A program made the position numbers and the translations under genes. Of a stretch of DNA of 64,000 nt, positions 1 to 9,169 are shown one piece after another (position 1 is the stretch's first letter; every line of letters starts with the position of its first letter). Under the pieces are notes generated by a model. The model had not been told where the DNA came from, did not search any database, and was given only the letters and a program-made list of their open reading frames with translations. This DNA is from Pseudomonas sp. R5-89-07 (GTDB lineage Bacteria > Pseudomonadota > Gammaproteobacteria > Pseudomonadales > Pseudomonadaceae): the NCBI RefSeq assembly GCF_003851685.1, contig NZ_CP027727.1, positions 2,356,001 through 2,420,000 on the forward strand. Direction: 5' to 3'.

Positions 1-1089
1 CCGGTCGGCATTGAACGCGGCAAGTTCCTGCACCTCGCGGCTGCGCGGGTTCGGCACGGCGCGGCCATAGCCCAGGGCGACGGTGTCACGCGGGCGGCCT
101 TCGAACGGTTTGTACAGCACCACGCCGGCGCCATACCACTTGCTGAACGGCGACGCCGCCTCGCTGGCCGCCGAATACTGGCCGAAGGCGTGCAGGCTGC
201 GCCCCTCGGACGATGGCGAGGCCCACACGGCCTGGTCGATCAACAGGTAGTGGCCGCCGCGACCGCTGACTTTCTTATCGCTGCCGATGCGTTTTACATC
301 GGAGCTGTCGTAGTAATAACCGAGCTTGTATTCACCCGGCAGGCTGCCTGCGTGTTTGTAGATCAGCTCGATGGGCACCACGGTGCCGGTGGTGTGCTTG
401 GGGCCCAGGTGCCAGGCGCGGCTGGCATTGCCGTTGCTGGAAGGGTCGACATTGAACGCCGCCACGCGCAGTTGCCAGTTGGGCGAAAGGTCGTATTTCA
501 CCCGGGCGCCCAGGTGCGCGTTCGGGTAGTTGGCCCAGCCACTGCCGCCCGACATGTTCAGCGGGTGCCCGCAGAAACCGGCGTTCATGAAGTTGCACAG
601 GATGCCGCTGTCCAGGCCGCCGAGGTCGTTGCCCATGGCCATATAGCCAAGCTTGAGGTTAAGCGCCGGGGTGAACAGCGTGCGCTCATAGCTCAGCTCG
701 GTCAGGCGCGTATAGAGGCCTCCGTAGTTTTCCTGGATCGGCAGGCGGTTGCCCACCAGGTCATCGGAGGCGCTGTTGCCACGCCGGTCGTTGATCGTCA
801 GTTGGATGCGGTCGCCATGGTTCAAACCGTAGAGCTTGCCCAAGTCGAACTGCACACCCAGCTTGAGGTTTTGCGAATAACGCGCCGAGCGGTGCTGGCC
901 GCCGTGGGCGTTGTAGGCGGTCTCGCCGCTGTAGTCGCCGGTGAAGCGCACGCCTTGTGCGTCGAGTTCGCGGCGCAGGCCACCCCAGTCGCCGGTCAGC
1001 GTGCTGTCGTCGGCCTGGGCGGGCAGGGCGGCGGCAAAGGCCAGGCCCAGCAGCAGGCGCCCAAGGGAGGTTGGAGAAGTCGGGTTCAT
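1..1089 (-). CDS. oprB: Carbohydrate-selective porin, OprB family (3' end beyond window)
   Basis: Outer-membrane porin for passive sugar entry; 363 codons are visible and the C-terminal barrel end lies beyond the left edge. The chosen ATG opens a Sec signal peptide (about residues 1-26, ending ALPAQA before DDSTLTGDWGG). The TGDWGGLR motif just after the signal peptide and the FNVDP stretch in the barrel are typical of OprB. It follows gcd by 56 bases on the same strand, an arrangement known in pseudomonads. The inferred role is to deliver glucose to the periplasmic glucose dehydrogenase. No terminator is visible between the two, so they may be cotranscribed. Assignment of the family is firm; the exact sugar preference is inferred. 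Confidence 0.93.
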   Translation of the reverse strand, partial: MNPTSPTSLGRLLLGLAFAAALPAQADDSTLTGDWGGLRRELDAQGVRFTGDYSGETAYNAHGGQHRSARYSQNLKLGVQFDLGKLYGLNHGDRIQLTINDRRGNSASDDLVGNRLPIQENYGGLYTRLTELSYERTLFTPALNLKLGYMAMGNDLGGLDSGILCNFMNAGFCGHPLNMSGGSGWANYPNAHLGARVKYDLSPNWQLRVAAFNVDPSSNGNASRAWHLGPKHTTGTVVPIELIYKHAGSLPGEYKLGYYYDSSDVKRIGSDKKVSGRGGHYLLIDQAVWASPSSEGRSLHAFGQYSAASEAASPFSKWYGAGVVLYKPFEGRPRDTVALGYGRAVPNPRSREVQELAAFNADR

Positions 1090-1145
1090 GCGGGATTTTC
1101 CAGACACAAAGCGCGGTGCGGGCGCACCGCGCGAACAGGGGGTGG

Positions 1146-3554
1146 TTACGGCAAGGCGTAGGCGATCACGTAGTCGCCACGGTCAGTGGACTGGCGCGCA
1201 CCGCCGGCGGTGACGACGATGTACTGCTTGCCGGTTTTCGGTGACACGTAGGTCATCGGGCCGCCCTGGCTGCCCACGGGCAGGCGGGCTTTCCAGATTT
1301 CATCGCCGTTGCCGCTGTTGAAGGCGCGCAGGTAGAAGTCCTGGGTGCCGGCGATAAAGATCAGGCCACCCTGGGTCGACAGCGTACCGCCGAGCGTCGG
1401 CAGGCCCACCTTGATCGGCAGGTGCATGCGGATGCCCAGGGGGCCGGTGTCTTCAACGGTACCCACCGGGACTTGCCAGGCAACCTTTTGCGTCTTCATA
1501 TCGATGGCGGTCAAGGTACCGAACGGCGGTGCCTGGCATGGAATGCCGGCCACCGACAGGAAGCGGTTCTTGTTCACCGCATACGGCGTGCCCTTGAGCG
1601 GCACGGCGCCCATGCCGGTGTTCAGCGCTTCGCCACCGGAGGCGGCCTGGGCCTTGTTCTGCGACGGCACCATCTGGATCCACAGGCCCAGGCGCATGTC
1701 GTTGACGAAGATAAAACCGTGCACCGGGTCGGTGGAAATACTGCCCCAGTTCATCCCGCCCAGTGAGCCCGGGAAGCTCAGGGATTTATCGGTGCCTGGC
1801 GCGGTGTACAGGCCGTCGTAGCGCATGCCCTTGAAGTCGATGCGGCACAGCAACTGGTCGTACGGCGTCGCGCCCCACATGTCCGATTCGGTCAGGGTCT
1901 GCGCGCCGATCTGCGGCATGCCCACCGATTTGGGCTGGGTCGGCGAGTAAGGTTCGTTGGGAATGTTCGCGGCTTTGACCGGCACTTCCTGCACGTCGGT
2001 CAACGGTTTGCCGGTGGCGCGGTCGAGCACATAGATCTGCCCGGCCTTGGTGCCGATCACCACGGCGGGCACGGCCTTGTCGCTGCCTGGCGGGGTGAAG
2101 TCGATCAAGCTGGGTTGCATCGGCAGGTCGAAGTCCCACAGGTCGTTGTGGACGGTCTGGTACACCCACTTCTCTGCGCCGGTGGAGGCGTCCAGCGCCA
2201 GAACCGAAGCACCGTATTTATGATTGAGCGCGGTGCGCTCTACACCGTAGATGTCGGTGGACGAGCTGCCCATCGGCAGGAAAACCGTGTTCATCAGCGG
2301 GTCGTAAGACATCGGCGCCCAGCTGTTGGGGGTGCTGCGCACGTAGGTGCTGCCGGTGGCCGGGGCCTGTTTGTCTTGCGGATTGCCCGGGTCGAAGGCC
2401 CAGCGCATCTGGCCGCTGATCACATCGAAACCACGGATCACGCCGCCGGGCATGTCGGTCTGGACGTTATCCGCAACGCGGCCGCCCACCACCACGGTGG
2501 TGCCGGCGATCAAAGGCGCCGAAGACAATTGGTAGTAGCTGTCCGGGACATTACCCAGCCCGGCTTTCAGGTCTACCTGGCCGTGGTTGCCGAAGTCTTC
2601 GCAGAATTTGCCGGTGTCGGCGTCCACGGCGATCAGGCGTGCATCGATGGTGTTGGTCAGCAGGCGACGCTGGCATTGCGCACCGGCGGCAACGCTGGCG
2701 GCGATGATCGGCGAACTGTTCGGCTGGGTCGGCTGGGCAATCGGCGCGCTGGCATCGAAATACGCCATGCCCCGGCAACGCTGCCATACCGCCGATTGGG
2801 CGTTGACCTCGTTCTTCCACAGTTCCTTGCCGGTGTCGGCGTCCAGTGCGATCAGGTTGTTGTGCGGGGTGCAGATGAACACTTTGTTGCCGATCTGCAG
2901 GGGCGTCAGTTGGTCCTCGGCGCCGTTGCCGTCGCTGATGGCCACGTCGCCGGTGCGGTAGGTCCAGGCCACTTTGAGCTTGTCGATGTTGTCACGATTG
3001 ATCTGGTCCAGCGCGGCGAAGCGGCTGCCGCCTTCGGTGTTGCCGTAGTGTGCCCAGTCTTTCTGGGCATCGGCTGCGGCCACCGGGGTGATGCCAGGGC
3101 CGGCACCGGTCGGCGCTACGCTTGGGTGCGCGACGAACATATTGCCTGCCGCCACCACCACGCCCAGCCCCAGCACGGCAGCGACGCCATAGGCACCGCG
3201 CGCCGGTTTGCCGACCAGCAGCGGATAGACTAGCGCGACCACGATGCCGATCACCGCGAACATGAACAGTCGCGAGAACAGCGGCCAGTACACCAGCCCT
3301 ACATCCGCGACAGCCCATACGGCCGTGCCGACCAGGAACGCAGCAAACAACCAGGCGCCCGCCGGCTTGCGCCGGGCAATCAGCAGCCCGGCAATGGCCA
3401 TGACCACGCCACCCACCAGGAAGTACCAGGAACCTCCCAGGCTGACCAGTTTGGCGCCGCCGACGGCGAGCGCAAGGCCGAGCAGGGCGATGATCACGCC
3501 CAGGCCCAGGAGTAAGATTCTAGAGACGCCAGCGGCGCGCGATGCTCGTTTCAT
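1146..3554 (-). CDS. gcd: Membrane-bound PQQ-dependent glucose dehydrogenase
   Basis: Oxidises D-glucose to glucono-lactone on the periplasmic side of the inner membrane and passes electrons to ubiquinone. The 802-residue length fits the family. The first ~150 residues contain about five membrane segments. The remainder is a PQQ beta-propeller, beginning near DWAHYGNTEGGSRFAALDQI and ending with the family-typical TAGGARQSTDRGDYVIAYALP. The ATG at 3554 gives a short basic N-terminus (MKRASRAAG) before the first membrane helix; an in-frame TTG 45 bases upstream has no supporting ribosome site. Downstream on the same strand is an OprB porin, which supports the periplasmic glucose pathway. PQQ synthesis genes are not in the window. 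Confidence 0.97.
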   Translation of the reverse strand: MKRASRAAGVSRILLLGLGVIIALLGLALAVGGAKLVSLGGSWYFLVGGVVMAIAGLLIARRKPAGAWLFAAFLVGTAVWAVADVGLVYWPLFSRLFMFAVIGIVVALVYPLLVGKPARGAYGVAAVLGLGVVVAAGNMFVAHPSVAPTGAGPGITPVAAADAQKDWAHYGNTEGGSRFAALDQINRDNIDKLKVAWTYRTGDVAISDGNGAEDQLTPLQIGNKVFICTPHNNLIALDADTGKELWKNEVNAQSAVWQRCRGMAYFDASAPIAQPTQPNSSPIIAASVAAGAQCQRRLLTNTIDARLIAVDADTGKFCEDFGNHGQVDLKAGLGNVPDSYYQLSSAPLIAGTTVVVGGRVADNVQTDMPGGVIRGFDVISGQMRWAFDPGNPQDKQAPATGSTYVRSTPNSWAPMSYDPLMNTVFLPMGSSSTDIYGVERTALNHKYGASVLALDASTGAEKWVYQTVHNDLWDFDLPMQPSLIDFTPPGSDKAVPAVVIGTKAGQIYVLDRATGKPLTDVQEVPVKAANIPNEPYSPTQPKSVGMPQIGAQTLTESDMWGATPYDQLLCRIDFKGMRYDGLYTAPGTDKSLSFPGSLGGMNWGSISTDPVHGFIFVNDMRLGLWIQMVPSQNKAQAASGGEALNTGMGAVPLKGTPYAVNKNRFLSVAGIPCQAPPFGTLTAIDMKTQKVAWQVPVGTVEDTGPLGIRMHLPIKVGLPTLGGTLSTQGGLIFIAGTQDFYLRAFNSGNGDEIWKARLPVGSQGGPMTYVSPKTGKQYIVVTAGGARQSTDRGDYVIAYALP

Positions 3555-3673
3555 GTCGAAAGGACTCGAGTGAGAGAGGGCAAAACGCGATTTTAGCAAG
3601 ATAAGTAACTGGTTAGTACATTCCGCGGAGCAATAGACTGTTACCTATGCTGCGATGATGGTATGAGGCCAAG

Positions 3674-3760
3674 GTGGGAGGGGGCTTGCCCCCGATTGCG
3701 GTGTTTCAGACACAGATGCAGTGGCTGACACTCCGATATCGGGGGCAAGCCCCCTCCCAC
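3674..3760. repeat. REPIN (inverted pair of REP sequences)
   Basis: Two REP sequences face each other: GTGGGAGGGGGCTTGCCCCC at the left and its inverse at the right, with a ~45-base centre. It lies between gcd and the first MCP gene fragment. It is the outermost copy of a repeated REPIN + MCP-fragment block; the same REPIN with almost the same centre recurs near 4108 and 5823. Confidence 0.93.
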
Positions 3761-3778
3761 ATTTGATCTGCATTGGCT

Positions 3779-4100
3779 TTAGAACTTGAAGCGGCCCACC
3801 AGGCCTTTCAACTGCCCGGAGATGTCTGTCAAACGCCCCGATCCTGTCTGCGCCGAATGGGCGAACCCTTCAACCAGTTGCGCATCGGCATGAATCTGCG
3901 CGATATGCCGGTTGATCTCCTCGGCCACCTGGTGCTGTTCTTCGGCCGCGGTGGCGATCTGGGTGTTCTGGTCGCGGATCGAGTTCACCGAGCCGGCGGG
4001 CCTGTTGGATGCGCTGCACGCTGGTGTGGGACACCAGCAGGCTGCCCTGCATCTGCTCAACGCGGTGCGCCAGATGCACAAATTGCCGGAGGTAGGCAGA
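3779..4100 (-). pseudogene. Truncated, frameshifted chemoreceptor 3' fragment (copy 1)
   Basis: About 320 bases matching the 3' end of the methyl-accepting chemotaxis gene at 5929-7872. The last ~60 codons ([22 protein letters not shown] through the terminal LVGRFKF and stop) are intact. Upstream of them about 20 bases are missing relative to the full gene, which shifts the frame. Further upstream another frame reads VHLAHRVEQMQGSLLVSHTS, which diverges from the full gene here, so the fragment probably derives from a paralogous MCP. There is no start and no ligand or membrane domain. A nearly identical second fragment lies at 5494-5815. It is non-functional as a receptor. Confidence 0.88.
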
Positions 4101-4107
4101 TCAAAAT

Positions 4108-4178
4108 GTGGGAGGGGGCTTGCCCCCGATTGCGGTGTTTCAGACACAGATGCAGTGGCTGACACTCCGATATCGGGG
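4108..4178. repeat. Left part of a REPIN split by the IS element
   Basis: Starts as the same REPIN as at 3674 and 5823, then stops after GATATCGGGG where the IS begins. The missing REP end (CGGGGCAAGCCCCCTCCCAC) resumes at 5455-5474 on the other side of the IS. Confidence 0.9.
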
Positions 4179-5453
4179 TGTAGAACCGTAGACATCGTTT
4201 ACATCTGAAACCGGGGACATCGTTTACACATTTGAGGCCTGGACGCGGGTCATACCTCGCCCAAGCCTCCCCAGGGGATAATCACACAGGTACAAATCCC
4301 AAACATCATCTTCAACTTCTTTGAGTCCTATCCTTTCCCCAGATAGTGCCTCGCTGACAAATAACAACTTGCCGTTCCATTTGATCGATCCGTCCTGTCT
4401 GACGCTGCGAACCCTCATTTCTGCGGGATACTCCACATCGGGCAAACAGCCTGGGTAAAGTCGGGTAGACGGCACATATAGGTCTCCCGGACGTTTCATG
4501 CCGAGGGCTTCATGAGGGCGTACGTAATTGAACTCATGCCTGAAATGCTCCAGCAAAAGCTGCTGCTCGACTAAGTTTTTCCCTATGGGCAGCTCAAGTT
4601 TCAAACTACGGTGCATTCGCTCATGGCGACCATTCTGGGCGGGTCTTCCTGGCATGGTGCGCTCCGGATAGATGCCCAGACGAATCCACCAAACTGCCAA
4701 TGTGGACATTCTTGCCAGACCCGGAGAGGCGAACGGAACCCCGTTGTCCGAACGGATAACTTCCGGCATGCCGTACTCCTGAAAAAGCCTTTCAAATGCT
4801 TGTTTTACTGGCTGGGTCTTGATCTGGGGATGGGCCCTGCACGCCAGAATCATCCGGGACGCGTGGTCTGTAACGGTCAAAGGGAAGCACATCTGCGCGT
4901 CAAGCATCTTGAATTGCCCTTTGTAATCAGCGCACCAAGTCTTGTTAGGTTCGTTGGCCTCTCGCATTTCTGCCTGGGAAATACTGTGCCGGCGCTTGAA
5001 ACGTCGTTTGTTGACGAGCCCAAGTCGATCAAGCCACTGGCCCGCTGTACTTGGAGAAGGCCAGGCGACGGAAGGATCTTCAAGCCGTAATAGTTCGAGA
5101 AGCTTCTTAGGCCCCCATTTATCGTGGGCCTCCTTCATCGCCACCACACGAGCCAAGATCTCGTCGTCGGTTTTATTTGGGCTGTTGTGAGGTCGTCGGG
5201 ACAGCTCGGATAAGGACTTTAAATCGCCGTTGTGCCGGGCAATCCATTTGTCGACCGTAGGCCGACTAACGTCAAAGCGACGTGCCAACTGGCTTTTGGT
5301 GTAGTTGCCGGAAAGCCAGTCGGCGACCAGTCTGATTCGTTGATTCATCGGAGACTCTTGGTTCCAGGGCATGATCAGTTACCTCCTGATCATGCGTATT
5401 AACCTGTAAACCATGTCCCCGGTTAGAAATGTAAACGATGTCCCCGGTTTGTA
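4179..5453 (-). mobile_element. IS481-family insertion sequence (about 1.28 kb)
   Basis: Complete-looking IS with one transposase gene. Each end carries two 20-base sub-repeats spaced 25 bases apart: 4184-4203 and 4209-4228 on the left, 5405-5424 and 5430-5449 inverted on the right. The consensus is AACCGGGGACATCGTTTACA; the outer left copy has TA in place of GG. The left end begins TGTAGAACC, consistent with TG-starting IS481 ends. The bases CGGGG flank both sides (4174-4178 and 5455-5459) and may be a 5-base target duplication, but the insertion lies in a G-run so exact limits are uncertain by a base or two. Confidence 0.88.
4224..5372 (-). CDS. IS481-family transposase
   Basis: 382-residue DDE transposase. 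The N-terminal helix-turn-helix region (about residues 9-70) contains SQLARRFDVSRPTVDKWIARH. The rve integrase core has the three acidic residues in WCADYKGQF, VIRSDNGVPF and NGRHERMHRS. The ATG at 5372 is chosen because a strong AGGAGGT ribosome site sits about 8 bases upstream; the ATG eight codons later has none. The stop codon overlaps the inner left-end sub-repeat, so coding sequence runs into the transposase binding site. The reading frame is uninterrupted, so the element may be active. Confidence 0.95.
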   Translation of the reverse strand: MPWNQESPMNQRIRLVADWLSGNYTKSQLARRFDVSRPTVDKWIARHNGDLKSLSELSRRPHNSPNKTDDEILARVVAMKEAHDKWGPKKLLELLRLEDPSVAWPSPSTAGQWLDRLGLVNKRRFKRRHSISQAEMREANEPNKTWCADYKGQFKMLDAQMCFPLTVTDHASRMILACRAHPQIKTQPVKQAFERLFQEYGMPEVIRSDNGVPFASPGLARMSTLAVWWIRLGIYPERTMPGRPAQNGRHERMHRSLKLELPIGKNLVEQQLLLEHFRHEFNYVRPHEALGMKRPGDLYVPSTRLYPGCLPDVEYPAEMRVRSVRQDGSIKWNGKLLFVSEALSGERIGLKEVEDDVWDLYLCDYPLGRLGRGMTRVQASNV

Positions 5454-5474
5454 CCGGGGCAAGCCCCCTCCCAC
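5454..5474. repeat. Right part of the REPIN split by the IS element
   Basis: CGGGGCAAGCCCCCTCCCAC at 5455-5474 completes the REP sequence interrupted at 4178. It has one G fewer than the intact neighbours if the flanking CGGGG is counted as a duplication. Confidence 0.85.
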
Positions 5475-5493
5475 ATTTGTATCTGCGTTGGCT

Positions 5494-5815
5494 TTAGAAC
5501 TTGAAGCGGCCCACCAGGCCTTTCAACTGCCCGGAGATGTCTGTCAAACGCCCCGATCCTGTCTGCGCCGAATGGGCGAACCCTTCAACCAGTTGCGCAT
5601 CGGCATGAATCTGCGCGATATGCCGGTTGATCTCCTCGGCCACCTGGTGCTGTTCTTCGGCCGCGGTGGCGATCTGGGTGTTCTGGTCGCGGATCGAGGC
5701 CACCGAGCCGGCGGGCCTGTTGGATGCGCTGCACGCTGGTGTGGGACACCAGCAGGCTGCCCTGCATCTGCTCAACGCGGTGCGCCAGATGCACAAATTG
5801 CCGGAGGTAGGCAGA
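5494..5815 (-). pseudogene. Truncated, frameshifted chemoreceptor 3' fragment (copy 2)
   Basis: Near-identical to the fragment at 3779-4100; the visible difference is GAGGCC versus GAGTTC at the SIRD-proximal codons. It has the same ~20-base deletion and frameshift relative to the intact receptor gene, and the same 5' breakpoint (GGAGGTAGGCAGATCAAAATGTGGGAG) running into a REPIN. The shared breakpoint and lesion show that the two fragments arose by duplication of an already broken fragment. Confidence 0.88.
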
Positions 5816-5822
5816 TCAAAAT

Positions 5823-5909
5823 GTGGGAGGGGGCTTGCCCCCGATTGCGGTGTTTCAGACACAGATGCAGTGGCTGACACTCCGATATCGGGGGCAAGCC
5901 CCCTCCCAC
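5823..5909. repeat. REPIN between MCP fragment 2 and the intact MCP gene
   Basis: Same organisation and nearly the same centre as 3674-3760. It begins 20 bases after the stop of the intact chemoreceptor gene, where the folded hairpin could act as a transcript end. Confidence 0.92.
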
Positions 5910-5928
5910 ATTTTGATCTGCATTGGCT

Positions 5929-7872
5929 TTAGAACTTGAAGCGGCCCACCAGGCCTTTCAACTGCCCAGAGATGTCTGTCAAACGCCCCGACCCGGTCTG
6001 CGCCGAATGGGCGAACCCTTCAACCAGTTGCGCATCGGCATGGATCTGCGCGATGTGCCGGTTGATCTCTTCGGCCACCTGGTGCTGCTCTTCGGCAGCG
6101 GTGGCGATCTGAGTGTTCTGGTCGCGAATCGAGTCCACCGAACCGCGGATCTTGTCGAAGCTGTCGCGGGCCTGTTGGATGCGTTCCACGCTGGTGTGCG
6201 ACCCCTGCAGGCTGCTTTGCATTTGCTGGGTGACTTCCTTGGTGCGGCGGGCAAGGTTGCCCAGCAGGCTGTCGATCTCGCCGGTGGAATCGGCGGTGCG
6301 GCGGGCCAGGGCGCGGACTTCGTCGGCGACCACCGCGAAACCGCGGCCCTGGTCGCCGGCACGTGCAGCTTCAATCGCGGCGTTGAGTGCCAGCAGGTTG
6401 GTCTGTTCGGCAATCGAACGGATGGTGTCGAGAATGGTGTTGATGTTCTGGCTGTCTTGTTCGAGCAACTGCATGGTCTGCGTGGATTTCTGCAGGTCTT
6501 CGCTGAGCTTGAGCACGCTGCCGGTGGCTTCGCCGATGTGCTGCTGGCCATCGTGCACATCCCGATAGCCTTCATCGGCGCTCGACGCGGCGGCGCTGCA
6601 TGAGCGCGCCACTTCGTTGGCGGTGGCCACCATTTCGTTGAAGGCGGTGCTCACCAGTTCCACGGCTTCGCGTTGGCGGCCGGCAGCCTGGTTCATGTTG
6701 TTGGCCACTTCGCTGGTGTCGGCGGCAGCGGTTTGCAGGTCCGAGGACGCGTTGCCGATGCGTTGCACCAGTTGGGCGATCATGCTCAGGAACTGGTTGA
6801 ACCAGCCGGCCAGGCTGGCGGTTTCGTCCTTGCCCTGCACCTTGAGCTGGCGCGTGAGGTCGCCTTCACCTTCGGCGATTTCCTGCAGGCCATCGGCCAC
6901 GCCGCGAATAGGGCGCACGATCACCCGGGCGAAACTGGCGCCGACGATGGCGAAGACCAGCGCCAATACGGCGGCGATGGCGGCAATCAGCCAGGTCAGG
7001 CGGGTGGCGCCGGCCATCACTTCGTCACGCTTGATCAGGCCGATAAAGCGCCAGCCCAGATCCTTGGAACTGACGACGTTGGCCATGTAGGCCACGCCGT
7101 CGATGTTCACTTCGGTCACCCCATCGCCGTGCTTGGCCAGTTCGGCGTAGTTGGGCCCCAGGTCGGCCAGCGGTTTGAAGTTGTGTTTGGCATCGCTGGG
7201 GTCTACCAGCACGTTGCCATCGGCCTCCACCAGCATCAGGTAGCCGCTGTCGCCCAGCTTGATGGTGCGCACCAGTTCGGTGAGTTGCTTGAGCGACACG
7301 TCCAGGCCGACCACGCCAAGGAGGTTGCCCGTGGCGTCGGCGACGGTATGCACGGTACCGATCAGTACCACATCGTCCGGCGCCCAATAGTAGGCACCGG
7401 TGCGCACGGTCTTGCCTGGCGCCGCGATGGCGGCCTTGTACCAAGGGCGCACGCGTGGGTCGTATTGGGTCAGTTTGGCGTCGTCCGGCCAACTGGCGTA
7501 GCCGCCATCGCGCAGGCCCAGGGACAGGTAGGCGGTGCTGGGGTGGCTTTTGGCGAACTGGTCGAAGATCGCCAGCAGTTCGGTATTGGTCGGGGTGAGC
7601 GGGATTTGCGCGGCGTCCGCGCCGGCGTAGCTCTTGAGGTCCTTGGCCGCGACAACGCGCGGGTCCTTGGCCACGTATTCGACGTTCTGGCTGATGCCGT
7701 CGAAAAACTGCTTCATGCCGTTGTCGATCTGGCGGATCTCGCGACCGCTGCTGTCGAGGAAGTTGGCGAGGGCTCCTTCGCGCACATTCAGCACCACGAT
7801 AATGGCGACCAGCACGACCGGTAGGCACGCGATGGCCGCAAACGCCCATGTCAGCTTCTGCTTGATATTCAT
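5929..7872 (-). CDS. Methyl-accepting chemotaxis protein with dCache sensor
   Basis: Transmembrane chemoreceptor, 647 residues. Layout: membrane segment ~8-28; periplasmic double-Cache domain ~35-270, with [11 protein letters not shown] and GVVGLDVSL typical of dCache_1 sensors; second membrane segment ~285-310; HAMP ~312-365; signalling domain to the C-terminus. The hairpin tip [20 protein letters not shown] and the following [15 protein letters not shown] are the CheA/CheW-contacting signature. The RxWY arrangement recalls amino-acid-sensing PctA-like receptors, but the ligand cannot be assigned. The C-terminus lacks a CheR-tethering pentapeptide. Two broken 3' fragments of a related gene follow directly. 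Confidence 0.94.
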   Translation of the reverse strand: MNIKQKLTWAFAAIACLPVVLVAIIVVLNVREGALANFLDSSGREIRQIDNGMKQFFDGISQNVEYVAKDPRVVAAKDLKSYAGADAAQIPLTPTNTELLAIFDQFAKSHPSTAYLSLGLRDGGYASWPDDAKLTQYDPRVRPWYKAAIAAPGKTVRTGAYYWAPDDVVLIGTVHTVADATGNLLGVVGLDVSLKQLTELVRTIKLGDSGYLMLVEADGNVLVDPSDAKHNFKPLADLGPNYAELAKHGDGVTEVNIDGVAYMANVVSSKDLGWRFIGLIKRDEVMAGATRLTWLIAAIAAVLALVFAIVGASFARVIVRPIRGVADGLQEIAEGEGDLTRQLKVQGKDETASLAGWFNQFLSMIAQLVQRIGNASSDLQTAAADTSEVANNMNQAAGRQREAVELVSTAFNEMVATANEVARSCSAAASSADEGYRDVHDGQQHIGEATGSVLKLSEDLQKSTQTMQLLEQDSQNINTILDTIRSIAEQTNLLALNAAIEAARAGDQGRGFAVVADEVRALARRTADSTGEIDSLLGNLARRTKEVTQQMQSSLQGSHTSVERIQQARDSFDKIRGSVDSIRDQNTQIATAAEEQHQVAEEINRHIAQIHADAQLVEGFAHSAQTGSGRLTDISGQLKGLVGRFKF

Positions 7873-8012
7873 GACTTCACCCGCGGGTATTTATAGTTTT
7901 GGCAAGGGGAGAAACGGTCGTGCTGTGCGTCGCAGGCGTTGTTATGCAGATAAGGCCATGCTTACCCTCGGTTTATCGACCGAGGGCGCCAGCACTTGAG
8001 GGGAGGGGGAAT

Positions 8013-8903
8013 TCAGCCGATCTGGTCGCCAGCCAGGGCGTCACGGCGCATCGACTGCAGGTTTTTCTCGATGGTTTCGCAGATCGCTTCCATTTGGATC
8101 TGATGTTCACTGGAACGAAACGGGCTTTGCAGGTCGGTGCCGATACGTTCGATGGCCAGCAGCATGAAGCCCACCACCGTGGACGCCAGCGGGGTGAACC
8201 AGCCCAGGGATTCCACCAGGCCCACGGGCACGATCAGGCAGAACAGCGAAATGAACAGGCGGGGGAAATACACATACGGATAGGGCAGCGGCGTGTTGGC
8301 GATCCGCTCCATGCCGCCCTGGGCATTGGACAGGTCTACCAGTGTCGACTCCAGCCGCGCCAGGCGGATGCTGTCCAGATGCCCGGCCTTGTATTCCCGC
8401 GCCAGCAAGGCGGCCGAGCCGGTCAGGATGTCGTTGGCGAAGTTGTTGGTGGCGCCATTGCGGGCAAATTCCTCGGCGGGGATGAACGCGCGCACTTCCT
8501 CAGGGCAAGGCTCGCCCTTGAGGTGCGCGGCCAGGCAATTCACATAGGCCACATGGCGGCGCAACAGCGTGGATTTGATCGGGTTCACTTCGCTGCCGGG
8601 GTCATCCAGCAAGGTCAGCACCTGGCGCGCGAAGCTGCGCGAGTTGTTGACCATCGCGCCCCATAAGGTGCGCGCTTCCCACCAGCGGTTGTAGGCGCTG
8701 CTGTTACGGAAACTGATCAGCACCACCAGCGCCGAACCGAGCAAGGTCAGGGGCATCAGCGGCAGGTTGATCTTGGAGTTGAGGAACAGCATGAAATCCA
8801 CCGTGACGGCGATATCCCACAGCAACAGCCAGAACAGGGCCCAGCCCACATAGCCCATGGTCTTGATGATCAGGCGGTATTTCTTGAGAAGGGCAGCTTT
8901 CAA
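8013..8903 (-). CDS. Bestrophin-like / UPF0187 membrane channel protein
   Basis: 296-residue inner-membrane protein of the bestrophin family (anion or cation channel homologues, YneE-like). The family hallmark FRNSSAYNRWWEARTLWGAMVNNSR is visible at about residues 65-90 between hydrophobic segments, and a second hydrophobic pair lies at ~190-235. The start is a TTG, with GAGG about 8 bases upstream. The next ATG would remove 15 residues including the basic N-terminus. It stands alone, with no obvious operon partner. Function in bacteria is poorly defined; ion transport is the family inference. Confidence 0.88.
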   Translation of the reverse strand: MKAALLKKYRLIIKTMGYVGWALFWLLLWDIAVTVDFMLFLNSKINLPLMPLTLLGSALVVLISFRNSSAYNRWWEARTLWGAMVNNSRSFARQVLTLLDDPGSEVNPIKSTLLRRHVAYVNCLAAHLKGEPCPEEVRAFIPAEEFARNGATNNFANDILTGSAALLAREYKAGHLDSIRLARLESTLVDLSNAQGGMERIANTPLPYPYVYFPRLFISLFCLIVPVGLVESLGWFTPLASTVVGFMLLAIERIGTDLQSPFRSSEHQIQMEAICETIEKNLQSMRRDALAGDQIG

Positions 8904-9169
8904 ACGGGAACCTCGCGGCGTGCGGTTGGCAACAGTGCCAGGTTACGACGCCAGTGAGAGGTGAAGGTTCGCCTGAGCAAATCCGCTTCGGCAAATCTGG
9001 AACAACTTTGGTACTGATGACGTCTGGCGCGGCAATCGCTGTACATTGCGTTCGAGGCAAAAAGCCATTAACCGCAGGGTTTACTACCACGTGATTTGTT
9101 TTAGGGCCGGGCTGCAGGGATTTCGTAGCTGAGATCAGTGGAATCAAGTTGGATGATCAGGGCTCTTTC

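Noticed and set aside
190..1161. Rightward frame of 323 codons opposite the OprB porin
   Set aside because: Antisense shadow; the leftward frame has a signal peptide and porin motifs.
3779..4195. 138-codon frame spanning MCP fragment 1 and the REPIN
   Set aside because: Its N-terminal half is translated REPIN and IS-end sequence and the frame is shifted relative to the receptor; treated as a pseudogene.
3674..5909. Prophage or genomic island boundary
   Set aside because: No integrase, tRNA or phage genes; the structure is explained by REPIN recombination and one IS element.
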